In this document: positions 1-13,000 of the stretch, in pieces | How the letters are laid out: every line of letters begins with the position of its first letter | How positions within the stretch are numbered: the stretch's first letter is position 1 | NCBI GenBank assembly: GCA_022539475.1 | Contig: VCMS01000030.1 | Location: 1-64,000 of the forward strand | Source: Gracilaria domingensis | Taxonomy: Eukaryota > Rhodophyta > Florideophyceae > Gracilariales > Gracilariaceae | Reading direction: 5' to 3' | Length of the DNA stretch: 64,000 nucleotides | Translations under genes and position numbers: made by a program | The notes under the pieces: generated by a model | What the model was told of the DNA's origin: nothing | Databases searched by the model: none | The model's input: only the letters and a program-made list of their open reading frames with translations

Positions 1-2940
1 GTGCTTGTGGTGTCCTGTCGAAATGTGTCGGTACACTGTCAGGGACGTGTACGGCTACAACATTGGTGTGCATTGTTGTGCATTGCTGTGCACTGCTGTG
101 CAGTAGTGTACGGAATTGTTGTGCACTGTTGTACACTGTTGTGCGTTGTTGTGCACTGCTGTTGTAAGCAGTTTGGCACTGTTACCATGTTATGTCCGTA
201 GATGATTGGTAGTATTGAGTGTCTCTGGTTAGTGAGTTGCATGTTGGTCAGAGTTGGAGTCGCATGATAGAGTAGCGAAGAAGTGGTATATAAGTTGTGA
301 CCCAAGCACCTCCAAGTAAATCTGAGCCAGAGCTGGCGAACTTCCTTGCATCTCCCCATCCTTCCTCATGTCAACTTTCCGATCCCAGCTATAAGCTCTA
401 ACAGTGTCGTCGGGTGTGAGTATCGGCAATGATTCCAAGTTGCAGTCTGTTGGTCACGGAAGTGTGGAGCTCGATCTGACAGTTGAAGGGTCCAAACGTA
501 AGTGCAAGCTAAAGCAGGTGGTACACGTGCCCAACTTACGGTACCACTTGTTGTCTGTGTCACAGATTTGTGATCTGGGCTGCACGGTAGTGTTTGAAAA
601 AGAAAAGGTATGTGTGTAAAAGGGGTCAAAAGTGGTTGCCGTCGGGCGACGCGTCAAAGACCTGTACTACCTTTGCACTGCTGCAGAACAGCTGACGGAC
701 ATGGACAGTGCGCTTGTGTCAGACTTGTCTCTTTGGCATGCTCGAATGGCTCATGTGAATGTGGAAGGCATCAAGCAGATGGCTCGAAATGGCGTTTTGT
801 CAGGTCTGAATGTGGATGTGGCTCAGAAGGTGGATGTGTGTGGCTCATGTGTAGTGGGCAAAGCAACCCGTGCTCCGACTCCCAAGCAAGGAGGGGAACG
901 AGCTGAACACGTACTGGACCTGGTACACTCTGACATTTCGGGTCCAGTGAACGTGAAGTCCTTGGGAGGCTCGCACTACTTTGTCACATTCATCGATGAC
1001 CACAGCCGTTACTGCTTTCTGTACATGCTCAAGACGAGGGATGAGTTGTTCCGGATGTTCATCAAGTGGCTCAGGTTTGTGGAGAACCAGATGGGCAGGA
1101 AGGTGCTAACCATCACCGCTCGTAAAAGTGTGCTGCGTGCTTTGCGCACAGACAACGGTGGTGAGTACCTGTCCAATCGATTTTCCGCGAAACTGGAGCA
1201 GTACGGTATTGAGCATCAGCGAACTGTGCCCTACAATCCACAGCAGAACGGGCTTGCCGAGAGGTTCAATCGCAAACTCATGGACTTGGTCAGGTCAATG
1301 TTGCATCACAAGAATGTGCCAAAAAGCTTTTGGGCTGAGGCCCTGACTGTTTCTGTGTATGTGCGCAACAGAGTGACCTGCAAGGCGCTTCCGAGTGACG
1401 TGACTCTGTTTGAGCTGTGGCATGGACAGAAGCCTGATCTGAGCAATCTGCGTGTGTTTGGTAGCCGTTGCTGGTACAAGGTGGTTGATCACAAGTTGAA
1501 GAAGCTGGAAGAGCGTGCAGTGGAAGCCATCTTCATTGGGTACACTTCAGGCTCCCACGGATACAAGTTGTGGGACAGCCAGAAAAAGAAGGTGATTGTG
1601 TCACGAGATGTGAGGTTTGACGAGTGCTCTGGAACTGAAAGTGACTAGCACTCTGAACACGAGGACTACGCGGATATCGACTTGGTCGACAAGTCGGGAG
1701 CTGCTGAAGCCTCAACCTCTGACACATCCACCCATGATTCTGAAGATGACCCTTCTGCACCAGCTTCTCACGAGAGTACCACGAATGCCAGTACGGATGA
1801 ACACACCACACCAGACGCCCATGATGAGCCAGGAGTGCCAGAGACGCAGCCCCTTCGTAGATCCACACGTCAGAGAAAGACGACATCCTCATGGTGGCGT
1901 GGTGCCAGTGCTTTGCTTACAGCCAGTGATGATACTCCTTCGTCGTACGGTGACGCAGTGTCACGTCCTGATTGCAAAGCTTGGAAGAAGGCGATGAAGA
2001 GTGAGTATCAATCGTTGATGGAGCACGACACGTGGGATCTAGTGCCAAGGCCAGCAGACAGCAAAGTGATTTCGTCCAAGTGGGTGTATGTACAGAAGTA
2101 TGAGGCTTCGTCATCTGGTGAACCGACAGTGCGTTACAAGACTCGTGTGGTTGCGAGAGGCTTCCTGCAGATCGAGGGTGTGGACTTCTCAGAGACTTAT
2201 GCACCTGTGGTGAAGTTCACATCCATAAGAATGATCTTGTCTGTGACTGCCGTACGAGACTTTCACTTGCACCAGATGGACGTGAAGACTGCCTTTCTGA
2301 ACGGTGACCTTGACGAGACAGTGTACATGGAGCAGCCAATGGGGTTCACACAGCAGGGAAAGGTGGACTTGGTGTGCCGACTGAAGAAAGCGATCTATGG
2401 GCTTAGACAAGCACCAAGACAGTGGCACGCCAAGATATACGCCTTCCTTGTTGGTGAAATGCACCTCAAGCCGAATGACGCAGACGAGTATGTCTACACC
2501 GGCATCATACTGGGTTTCTTGGTTATCATTGCTCTGTATGTAGATGACTTGCTGATTGCGAGTCCGAGCATGAAAACCGTGGAACGTGTGAAGGCAGAGC
2601 TGTCAAGTCGTTTCCGCATGAAGGACCTCAAAGAAGCTCGCATGGTTCTTGGATTTGAAATCCATCGAGACAGAACCAAGCGAGAGCTGTACTTGACGCA
2701 GTCCGCGTACACGAACAAGGTCCTGGAGCGATTTGGCATGCAGCTGTCGAAACCCATTGACACTCCTATGGAGTGCGGTGTGGACTTGTCTGTTGAGGAG
2801 GAAGTGCTCACGCATGTACCGTATCGTCAGGCGATTGGCTGCCTCATGTATCTCTCTGTGGGAACTCGTCCAGACATCTCATATGCTGTGGCTAAGCTGG
2901 CCAAGTATGTTTAGAAGCCAGGAAACACTCACTGGAAGGC
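1..2940 (+). mobile_element. Ty1/Copia element, copy 1 (broken at both ends)
   Basis: Positions 1 to about 390 match the middle and 3' part of the LTR of the copies further right, with the same TGTGCACTG-rich stretch and the same TATA-bearing segment. The sequence then jumps straight into the protease/pre-integrase part of the polyprotein, so the 5' internal part is missing. Integrase and the first part of the reverse transcriptase follow on the + strand. The element stops inside the RT region at 2940, where an inverted copy begins. It is a fossil with large losses at both ends and a few further breaks. High similarity to copy B implies a young family. Confidence 0.9.
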
Positions 2941-5900
2941 ATACAGAGCAATGATAACCAAGAAATCCAGTATGATCCCGGTGTAGACACACTCGTCTGC
3001 GTCATTCGGCTTGAGGTGCATTTCACCAACAAGGAAGGCGTATATCTTGGCGTGCCACTGTCTTGGTGCTTGTCTAAGCCCATAGATTGCTTTCTTCAGT
3101 CGGCACACCAAGTCCACCTTTCCCTGCTGTGTGAACCCCATTGGCTGCTCCATGTACACTGTCTCGTCAAGGTCACCGTTCAGAAAGGCAGTCTTCACGT
3201 CCATCTGGTGCAAGTGAAAGTCTCGTACGGCAGTCACAGACAAGATCATTCTTATGGATGTGAACTTCACCACAGGTGCATATGTCTCTGAGAAGTCCAC
3301 ACCCTCGATCTGCAGGAAGCCTCTCGCAACCACACGAGTCTTGTAACGCACTGTCGGTTCACCAGACGACGAAGCCTCATACTTCTGTACATACACCCAC
3401 TTGCACGAAATCACTTTGCTGTCTGCTGGCCTTGGCACTAGATCCCACGTGTCGTGCTCCATCAACGATTGATACTCACTTTTCATCGCCTTTTTTCAAG
3501 CTTCGGAATCAGGACGTGACACTGCGTCACCGTACGACGAAGGAGTATCATCACTGGCTGTAAGCAAAGCACTGGCACCACGCCACCATGAGGATGTCGT
3601 CTTTCTCTGACGTGTGGATCTACGAAGGGGCTGCGTCTCTGGCACTCCTGGCTCATCATGGGCGTCTGGTGTGGTGTGTTCATCCGTACTGGCATTCGTG
3701 GTACTCTCGTGAGAAGCTGGTGCAGAAGGGTCATCTTCAGAATCATGGGTGGATGTGTCAGAGGTTGAGGCTTCAGCAGCTCCCGACTTGTCGACCAAGT
3801 CGATATCCGCGTAGTCCTCGTGTTCAGAGTGCTCGTCACTTTCAGTTTCAGAGCACTCGTCAAACCTCACATCTCGTGATACAATCACCTTCTTTTTCTG
3901 GCTGTCCCACAACTTGTATCCGTGGGAGCCTGAAGTGTACCCAATGAAGATGGCTTCCACTGCACACGCTCTTCCAGCTTCTTCAACTTGTGATCAACCA
4001 CCTTGTACCAGCAACGGCTACCAAACACACGCAGATTGCTCAGATCAGGCTTCTGTCCATGCCACAGCTCAAACAGAGTCACGTCACTCGGAAGCGCCTT
4101 GCAGGTCACTCTGTTGCGCACATACACAGAAACAGTCAGGGCCTCAGCCCAAAAGCTTTTTGGCACATTCTTGTGATGCAACATTGACCTGACCAAGTCC
4201 ATGAGTTTGCGATTGAACCTCTCGGCAAGCCCGTTCTGCTGTGGATTGTAGGGCACAGTTCGCTGATGCTCAATACCGTACTGCTCCAGTTTCTCGGAGA
4301 ATCGATTGGACAGGTACTTACCACCGTTGTCTGTGCGCAAAGCACGCAGCACACTTTTACGAGCGGTGATGGTTAGCACCTTCCTGCCCATCTGGTTCTC
4401 CACAAACCTGAGCCACTTGATGAACATCCGGAACAACTCATCCTTCGTCTTGAGCATGTACAGAAAGCAGTAACGGCTGTGGTCATCGATGAATGTGACA
4501 AAGTAGTGCGAGCCTCCCAAGGACTTCACGTTCACTGGACCCGAAATGTCAGAGTGTACCAGGTCCGGTACGTGTTCAGCTCGTTCCCCTCCTTGCTTGG
4601 GAGTCGGAGCACGGGTTGCTTTGCCCACTACACATGAGCCACACACATCCACCTTCTGAGCCACATCCACATTCAGACCTGACACAACGCCATTTCGGGC
4701 CATCTGCTTGATGCCTTCCACATTCACATGAGCCATTCGGGCATGCCAAAGAGACAAGTCTGACACAAGCGCACTGTCCGTGACCGTGAACTGTTCTGCA
4801 GCAGTGCAAAGGTAGTACAGATCTTTGGCGCGGCGCCCGACGGCAACCACTTTTGACCGCTTGTACACACATACCTTTTCTTTTTCAAACACTACCGTGC
4901 AGCCCAGATCACAAATCTGTGACACAGACAACAAGTGGTACCGCAAGTTGGGCACGTGTACCACCTGCTTTAGCTTGCACTTACGCTTGGACCCTTCAAC
5001 TGTCAGATCGAGCTCCACACTTCCGTGACCAACAGACTGCAACTTGGAATCATTGCCGATACTCACACCCGACGACACTTTTGTCTCATACGTTTGGAAC
5101 ATTGAGTCATCATAAGTCATGTGCGCAGTAGCTCCAGAGTCAACAATCCAGTCACTGTTAGTGGCCTTGTCGGCACCATTCGCAATGAGGCATACAAAGT
5201 CAGAATCGCTGCCGCCCGTACCTTGCTCATCGTTGAGCGCGGTATGTACACTTGGGTGAGCAGCATCGATCTGATCCTTGTTAGCGCCATCACGTTGCTT
5301 CTTGAAACAGTTCTTCTGGATATGACCATTTATGCCACAATAGTAACATACAACCGACTTCAATGACTTCCTACGAAACTGGCGTCCCACGAGTGCTGCA
5401 TCACCACCGGACTCCTCCTTGGCACGATCACTCATACGTTGCTCTTCTTGCAACAGACGGCTCTTCACAAACTCCATAGTGAGTTCGCGATCTCCGATCG
5501 TGGTGTCAATTGCAACAATGAGGTGCTCAAAACGTTCCGGAAGTCCACATAGAGCGGCCATGGCAATGTCCTCTTCTTCAACGTTGACGTCCATACTCTT
5601 GAGGTTGGAGGCCAAGTGCCGAACACGATTGATGAATTGCAACATCTTCTCGTCCTCGCGCATCTTGACAGAGTAGAAGGCACGTCTGGCGTTGATTCGG
5701 TTAAGAAGAGTCTTACGTTGAAACACATTGCAAATGGCCTTCCATGCGTCAGCAGCCGTCTCGATGTCTCGAATGTGATCTAAGTGCTCGTCGGCAAGCG
5801 TGAGTCCAATGATAGCTCTGGCCCTTTCGTCCCGGATTTGCCACTTTACCAGTTCCTCTTCATCCGTGGGTGCAGAAGTGTTGAGATGGTTCTTGAGGTC

Positions 5901-6923
5901 TTTCAGTGCAAGTACATACTGAATCTTCTGCTTCCAAGTATGGAAGTTATCCTCACCAAACTTCTCGATCTTGAGCCCACTAAACGAGTCCATAATGTAA
6001 GAGAGGAACTGCTGATCAAGTCAAACACGGCAGACGGAAATAGGCACCAACGACAGACAACAACAGCAAACAACGACAGCAAACAACAACAACAAACAAC
6101 AACAACAATAATAATAGAAAGAATACTTCAATAGTCGAGACCACTGGCAGGAACTAAATTCCCAGTACCCTAGGGGATCGGACCCCTGACCCTCGGAGAC
6201 CCTCCGAGTAGGAAACGATTTCTGCAGTCTACCTCCTCCTGCGTTCCAGGAGAAGGCGGGTTGCTCTCTACGAGGCGTCCAAAGGATGGTTAATGACCAA
6301 AGATATGTCTTCACCACTTAACCCAATCTGGCCTCTTGCAAGAACTTGCGCGACTTCGAAACTGCAGCTACTATGACAAACCAAGGTACGCTCCTAACGA
6401 GCAGACAATAATGCCCACACGCGGCCTGATCCTGAAAAGGAGGTCAGCCTTCGGTACGTCACCTCTCCGCTCAACCGAGGTTGCACGGATCAAAAGCTCG
6501 CGATTTGCCTTCACCACAGATCAAGAACCCGACACAAAGTCAGGTCAACAACAACAAAGTCAGGTCAACAACAACAAAGGTGAGCCACCCAAGTCCAACA
6601 GTGCGTCACGGCACCGCGTCCACTTCAGCACTCGCGGTACTACCAGGTCTTCCGACCGACACCATTATCCGCCCCGACGGATCGGTGGGAGCCCGCTAGA
6701 CAGCACGTCCGTTTTGGTTCAAGCCGCCAGACTAACGTCCCCGATTGCTCGGATCAACCGCTCGTCGCTGGACCTTAGGTAACAAACCCCAAACGCTGAG
6801 CACACACACTGCAAAGACTTCAACAACAGCTGAGCACACACGCAGTGCACAGACTTCAACAACACAAGGTCCTCAACCTCTCGGATCAGAACCCGCAACA
6901 CGACGCGGGGATCCCAACAATAA

Positions 6924-7377
6924 CCCAGAGAGGAAAAGTGATGTGCGTTGGATATCCATCGGATGAAAATTTGGGGCATCTTTGGAATACCATTCGGACA
7001 TCTTCTGCGCATCCACGATATCCCAATGATGTGCAGAGATAGCACGAAAGATGTCCCTAATTGATGTCCCTTAGATATTCCTTGGATGCACAAAACCTCT
7101 TCCAAAGATACTCAAATGATGCACGACAATATGTCCATTGGATGTCCCGGAATCTGAAGGGTATCACTTGGACATCGTAGTATCCATTGGACATCTCTTC
7201 GTACATCATATGCGCATCGGGGGATTATCAGTCGTTTATCTTTGATGCATCATATGTGGATCATTTACGCGCATCATATGGACATCTAAAGGAGATCAAG
7301 TGGACATCTTTAGATCTCGTAATTTTAATGCCGGTCATCTTAAGAACATCAAATGGACATCAATTCACCTCTCTGGG
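6924..7377. mobile_element. MITE, probably PIF/Harbinger-like, inserted in Copia leader
   Basis: The leader of copies B and C is continuous at this point (9130 and 15225 regions), while copy A carries 454 extra bases. The insert begins CCCAGAGAGG (6924-6933) and ends with its exact reverse complement CCTCTCTGGG (7368-7377); the match continues imperfectly for about 20 more bases. TAA flanks both sides (6921-6923 and 7378-7380) and occurs once at the empty site. A three-base TWA duplication is typical of PIF/Harbinger elements. No coding sequence is seen. The interior is built from many short variants of GATGTCC/GGACATC in both orientations, so it could fold extensively. The family assignment is inference from the target duplication alone. 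Confidence 0.85.
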
Positions 7378-7540
7378 TAACGACAGAGGGAGACCAAACG
7401 AAACGGATAGCGATCGACAACACGGGCAACAACGAGCGCCCCAACACAATCACGATACAGAATCAACGTCGAACCACTACCACCACAACGCCCTCAGGGA
7501 GGAACGCAAGACCGAAGGAAGAAGATCAACACCAACCAAT

Positions 7541-8447
7541 AACAGGGTTAACACACCCGACGCAACGAAGAAGAAACAAGAAGGAAAACAGCGAAACGGA
7601 TGAACGGCGGTGAGGGAGAGCGGCGATAGACGAACGATAACGGCAGAGGTCAGCGGGGCTGGGCCCGTAACCTGATAGAGGTTGTAGCTGAGAAGGGAAG
7701 GTTGAAGAAAGGATGGGGGGAATGAAGGGAAGTTCGCCAGCTCTAGCTCGGAATTTACTTGGAGGTGCTCGAGTCACCGCTTATATAGAACTACTTTGCG
7801 CAACCATCGCAGACCTCCAACTCAAGCAATACCTAAACCACCAGCTAGAGACACTCAATACTACCAATCATCTTCTAACATAACATCGTAACACTACCAC
7901 ACTATCATGGCAGCTTACAACAACAAAGCACAACAAAGCACAACAGTGCACAACAACTTACGTGCCTACACATAACCATGACCATGCACAGATTCACATA
8001 GTGCCAACAGACTGTAATCCTTACACAACACCATAACAGTTACGTACAAGCTCACCAACAACACTTCACCGCAAACTCATTCCAAGTCCTACGTCACCAA
8101 CAACACCACACTGTAATCCTCTTGACACCGCATCAACTCTTCACCATAGTGCCCAAGTTACATCAAGCTGTCCTACATGTCCACGTACATACGTGTGTAC
8201 CCTGTGCATCATGTACAGTATGCCCAGTGTACTAGCTACACACGTGTACCCCGGAAACAACCCATTAGCGCCACAACACTTGTACGATTAACAATGCATA
8301 TGACCATTTGCAGTAGCCAATCAGAAGCCCGTTTCACGTTGAGTTTTCGCAGAGGCGCATATGCGCTTTTCCAACGGCACCCTCCAAAACAGCCCATGCT
8401 CCCCAGCACCTTTGGTTTTCAGTGACAGCACAGGTCAACATCCAACA
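7541..8447 (-). repeat. LTR of Copia copy A
   Basis: It reads from TGTTGGATGTTGACC at 8447 downward on the minus strand and carries the TATATAAG promoter-like box shared by all LTRs of the family. The inner edge is placed by homology with the point at which the LTR of copy C stops matching (18787), so it is uncertain by some bases. Confidence 0.75.
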
Positions 8448-8957
8448 TGTACGTAACTGTTATGGTGTCGTGTAGGGATTACAGTGTGTTGGCACTATGT
8501 GAATCTGTGCATGGTCATGTTTATGTGTAGGCACGTAAGTTGTTGTGCACTGTTGTGCACTGTTGTGCTTTGTTGTTGTAAGCTGCCACGATAGTGTGGT
8601 AGTGTTACCATGTTATGTTAGAAGAAGATTGGTAGTATCGAGTGTCTCTAGCTAGTGGTTTAGGTATTGCTTGGATTTGGAGGTTTGCGATGGTTGCGCA
8701 AAGTAGTTCTATATAAGCGGTGACTCGAGCACCTCCAAGTAAATTCCGAGCCAGAGCTGGCGAACTTCCTTTCATTCCCGCCATCTTTTCTCTCAACCTT
8801 CCCTTTCCAGCTATAACCTCCATCAGGTTATGGGCCCAGCTCCGCTGACCTCTCCCGTTATCGTTCGTCTATCGCCGCTCTCTCTCACCGCCGTTCACCC
8901 GCTTCGCTGTTTTCCCTTCTCTCTCCTTTCTTCGTTGCGTCGGGTGTGTTGACCGTG
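8448..8957 (+). repeat. Partial 5' LTR of Copia copy B
   Basis: It matches the 3' part of the full LTR at 14142-15054 with only scattered differences and includes the TATATAAG box near 8711. It begins inside the LTR at the head-to-head junction with copy A. Confidence 0.8.
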
Positions 8958-10086
8958 TTTTTGGTTGGTGTTGATCTTCTCCTCTCGGTTTTGCGTTCCT
9001 CCCTGAAGGCGTCGTGGTTATAGTGGTTCGTCGTTGATTCTGTATCGTGATTGTGTTTGGGCGCTCGTTGTTGCCCGTGTTGTCGATCGCTTTCCGTTCC
9101 GTTTGGTCTCCCTCTGTCGTTATTATTGGGATCCCCGCGTCGTGTTGCGGGTTCTGATCCGAGAGGTTGAGGACCGTTCGTTGTCGAAGTCTGTGCACTG
9201 CGTGTGTGCTCAGCAGTTGTTGAGGTCTGTGCACTGTGTGTGCTCAGCGCTTGGGGTTGTCATCTGAGGTCCAGCGAAAAGCGGTTGATCCGAGCAATCG
9301 GGGACGTTAGTCTGGCGGCTTGAACCAAAACGGACGTGCTGTCTAGCGGGCTCCCACCGATCCGTCGGGGCGGATAACGGTGTCGGTCGGAAGACCTGGT
9401 AGTACCGCGAGTGCTGAAGTGGACGCGGTGCCGTGACGCACTGTTGGACTTGGGTGGCTCACCTTTGTTGTTGTTGACCTGACTTTGTTGTTGTTGACCT
9501 GACTTTGTGTCGGGTTCTTGATCTGTGGTGAAGGCAAATCGCGAGCTTTTGATCCGTGCAACCTCGGTTGAGCGGAGAGGTGACGTACCGAAGGCTGACC
9601 TCCTTTTCAGGATCAGGCCGCGTGTGGGCATTATTGTCTGCTCGTTAGGAGCGTACCTTGGTTTGTCATAGTAGCTGCAGTTTCGAAGTCGCGCAAGTTC
9701 TTGCAAGAGGCCAGATTGGGTTAAGTGGTGAAGACATATCTTTGGTCATTAACCATCTTTTGGACGCCTCGTAGAGAGCAACGCGCCTTCTCCTAGAACG
9801 CAGGAGGAGGTAGACTGCAGAAGTCGTTTCCTACCCGGAGGGTCTCCGGGGGTCAGGGGTCCGATCCCCTAGGGTACTGGGAATTTAGTTCCTGCCAGTG
9901 GTCCCGACTATTGAAGTTTTTGTTGTTTGCCGTTGTTGTTGTTTGCAGTTGTTGTTGTTTGCTGCTGTTGTTTACTGCTGTTGTTTACTGCTGTTGTTTG
10001 CTGTCGTTGTTTGCTGTCGTTGTTTGCCGTTGCTGTCTACGTGCCGCCGCCGTATTTGATTTGCTCCTCTGTTTCCTTCTGACAAC

Positions 10087-13000
10087 ATGGATTCGTTCAG
10101 TGGGCTCAAGATCGAGAAGTTGGGTGAGGATAACTTCCACACATGGAAGCAGAAGATTCAGTACGTACTTGCACTGAAAGACCTCAAGAACCATCTCACA
10201 ACTTCTGCACCCACCGATGAAGAGGAACTGGCGAAATGGAAAATCCGAGACGAAAGGGCTAGAGCGATCATTGGACTCACGCTTGCCGACGAGCACTTGG
10301 ATCACATTCGTGACATTGACACTGCTGCTGACGCATGGAAGGCCATCTGCAATGTGTTCCAACGCAAGAATCTTCTAAACCGAATCAACGCCAAACGTGC
10401 TTTCTACTCTGTTAAGATGCGCGAGGACGAGAAGATGTTGCAATTCATCAATCGTGTTCGGCACTTGGCCTCCGACCTCAAGAGTATGGACGTCAACGTT
10501 GAAGAAGAGGACATTGCCATGGCCGCTCTATGTGGACTTCCGGAACGTTTTGAGCACGTCATTGTTGCAATTGACACCACGATCCGAGATCGCGAACTCA
10601 CCATGGAGTTTGTGAAGAGCTGTCTGTTGCAAGAAGAGCAACATATGAGTGATCGTGCCAAGGAGGAGTTCGGTGGTGATGCAGCACTCGTGGGACGCCA
10701 GTTTCGTAAAACGTCATTGAAGTCGGTTGTGTGTTACTATTGTGGCATAAAGGGTCATATCCAGAAGAACTGTTTCAAGAAGCAACGTGATGGCGCTAAC
10801 AAGGATCAGATCGATGCTGCTCACCCAAGTGTACATACCGCGCTCAACAATGAGCAAGGTACGGGCGGCAGCGATTCTGACTTTGTATGCCTCATTGCAA
10901 ATGGTGCCGACAAGGCCACTAACAGTGACTGGATTGTTGACTCTGGAGCTACTGCGCACATGAGTTATCATGAATCAACGTTCCAAACGTACGAAACAAA
11001 GGTGTCTTCGGGTGTGAGTTTCGGCAACGATTCCAAGTTGCAGTCTGTTGGTCACGGAAGTGTAGAGCTCGATCTGACAGTTGAAGGGTCCAAGCGTAAG
11101 TGCAAGCTAAAGCAGGTGCTACACGTGCCTAACTTGCGGTACCACTTGTTGTCTGTGTCACAGATTTGTGATCTGGGATGCACGGTAGTTTTTTACAAAG
11201 AAAAGGTATGTGTGTACAAGGGGTCAAAAGTGGTTGCCGTCGGGCGACGTGTCAAAGACCTGTACTACCTTTGCACTGCTGCAGAACAGTTCACGGACAC
11301 GGACAGTGCGCTGGTGTCAGACCTGTCTCTTTGGCATGTTCGAATGGCTCATGTGAATGTGGAAGGCATCAAGCAGATGGCTCGAAATGGCATTGTGTCA
11401 GGTCTGAATGTGGATGTGGCTCAGAAGGTGGATGTGTGTGGCTCATGTGTAGTGGGCAAAGCAACCCGTGCTCCCACTCCCAAGCAAAAGGGAGAACGAG
11501 CTGAACACGTACTGGACCTGGTACACTCTGATATTTCCGGTCCAGTGAACGTGAAGTCCTTGGGAGGCTCGCACTACTTTGTCACATTCATCGATGACCA
11601 CAGCCGTTACTGCTTTCTGTACATGCTCAAGACGAAGGATGAGTTGTTCCGGATGTTCATCAAGTGGCTCAGGTTTGTGGAGAAGCAGATGGGCAGGAAA
11701 GTGTTAACCATCACCGCTCGCAAGACTGTGTTGCGTGCATTACGCACTGACATTGGTGGTGAGTACTTGTCCAATCGGTTCTCCGAAAAGCTTGAGCAGT
11801 ACGGTATTGAGCATCAGAGAACTGTGCCTTACAATCCACAGCAGAACGGGCTTGCCGAGAGGTTCAATCGCACACTCATGGACTTGGTCAGGACAATGTT
11901 GCATCACAAGAATGTGCCAAAAAGCTTTTGGGCTGAGGCCCTGACTGTTTCTGTGTATGTGCGCAACAGAGTGACCTGCAAGGCGCTTCCGAGTGACGTG
12001 ACTCCGTTTGAGCTGTGGCATGGACAGAAGCCTGATCTGAGCAATCTGCGTGTGTTTGGTAGCCGTTGCTGGTACAAGGTGGTTGATCAAAAGTTGAAGA
12101 AGCTGGAAGAGCGTGCAGTGGAAGCCATCTTCATTGGGTACACTTCAGGCTCCCACGGATACAAGTTGTGGGACAGCCAGAAGAAGAAGGTGATTGTGTC
12201 ACGAGATGTGAGGTTTGACGAGTGCTGTGGAACTGAAAGTGACGGGCACTCTGAACGCGAGGACTACGCGGATATCGACTTGGTCGACAAGTCGGGAGCT
12301 GCTGAAGCCTCAACCTCTGACACATCCACCCATGATTCTGAAGATGACCCTTCTGCACCAGCTTCTCACGAGAGTACCACGAATGCCAGTACGGATGAAC
12401 ACACCACACCAGACACACATGATGAGCCAGGAGTGCCAGAGACGCAGCCCCTTCGTAGATCCACACGTCAGAGAAAGACGACATCCTCATGGTGGCCTGG
12501 TGCCAGTGCTTTCCTTACAACCAGTGATGATACTCCTTCGTCGTACGGTGACGCAGTGTCACGTCCTGATTCCGAAGCTTGGAAGAAGGCGATGAAGAGT
12601 GAGTATCAATCGTTGATGGAGCACGACACGTGGGATCTAGTGCCAAGGCCAGCAGACAGCAAAGTGATTTCGTGCAAGTGGGTGTATGTACAGAAGTATG
12701 AGGCTTCGTCATCTGGTGAACCGACAGTGCGTTACAAGGCTCGTGTGGTTGCAAGCGTCTTCCTGCAGATCGAGGGTGTGGACTTCTCAGAGACTTATGC
12801 ACCTGTGGTGAAGTTCACATCCATAAGAATGATCTTGTCTGTGACTGCCGTACTAGACTTTCACTTGCACCAGATGGACGTGAAGACTGCCTTTCTGAAC
12901 GGTGACCTTGACGAGACAGTGTACATGGAGCAGCCAATGGGGTTCACACAGCAGGGAAAGGTGGACTTGGTGTGCCGACTGAAGAAAGCGATCTATGGGC

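Larger units (their letters stand above)
2941..8447 (-). mobile_element. Ty1/Copia element, copy A (inverted, 3' part missing)
   Basis: This copy reads on the minus strand: LTR (8447 down to about 7541), a long untranslated leader (about 7540 to 5994), then gag starting at 5993, a zinc knuckle, protease, integrase and the first part of RT, ending at 2941. RNase H and the 3' LTR are absent. The coding part is broken in about two or three places. The leader contains a separate 454-bp MITE at 6924-7377. Both ends are junctions with copies in the opposite orientation, copy 1 at 2940/2941 and copy B at 8447/8448. Confidence 0.9.

Noticed and set aside
8605-8823. 72-codon frame repeated in every Copia LTR (also 14700 and 18433)
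   Set aside because: Antisense frame inside a short, nearly identical LTR; repetition reflects copy identity, not selection.
9905-10080. GTTGTT/GCTGTT-rich stretch before Copia gag as an independent microsatellite
   Set aside because: It is part of the element leader and recurs at the same place in copies A and C.
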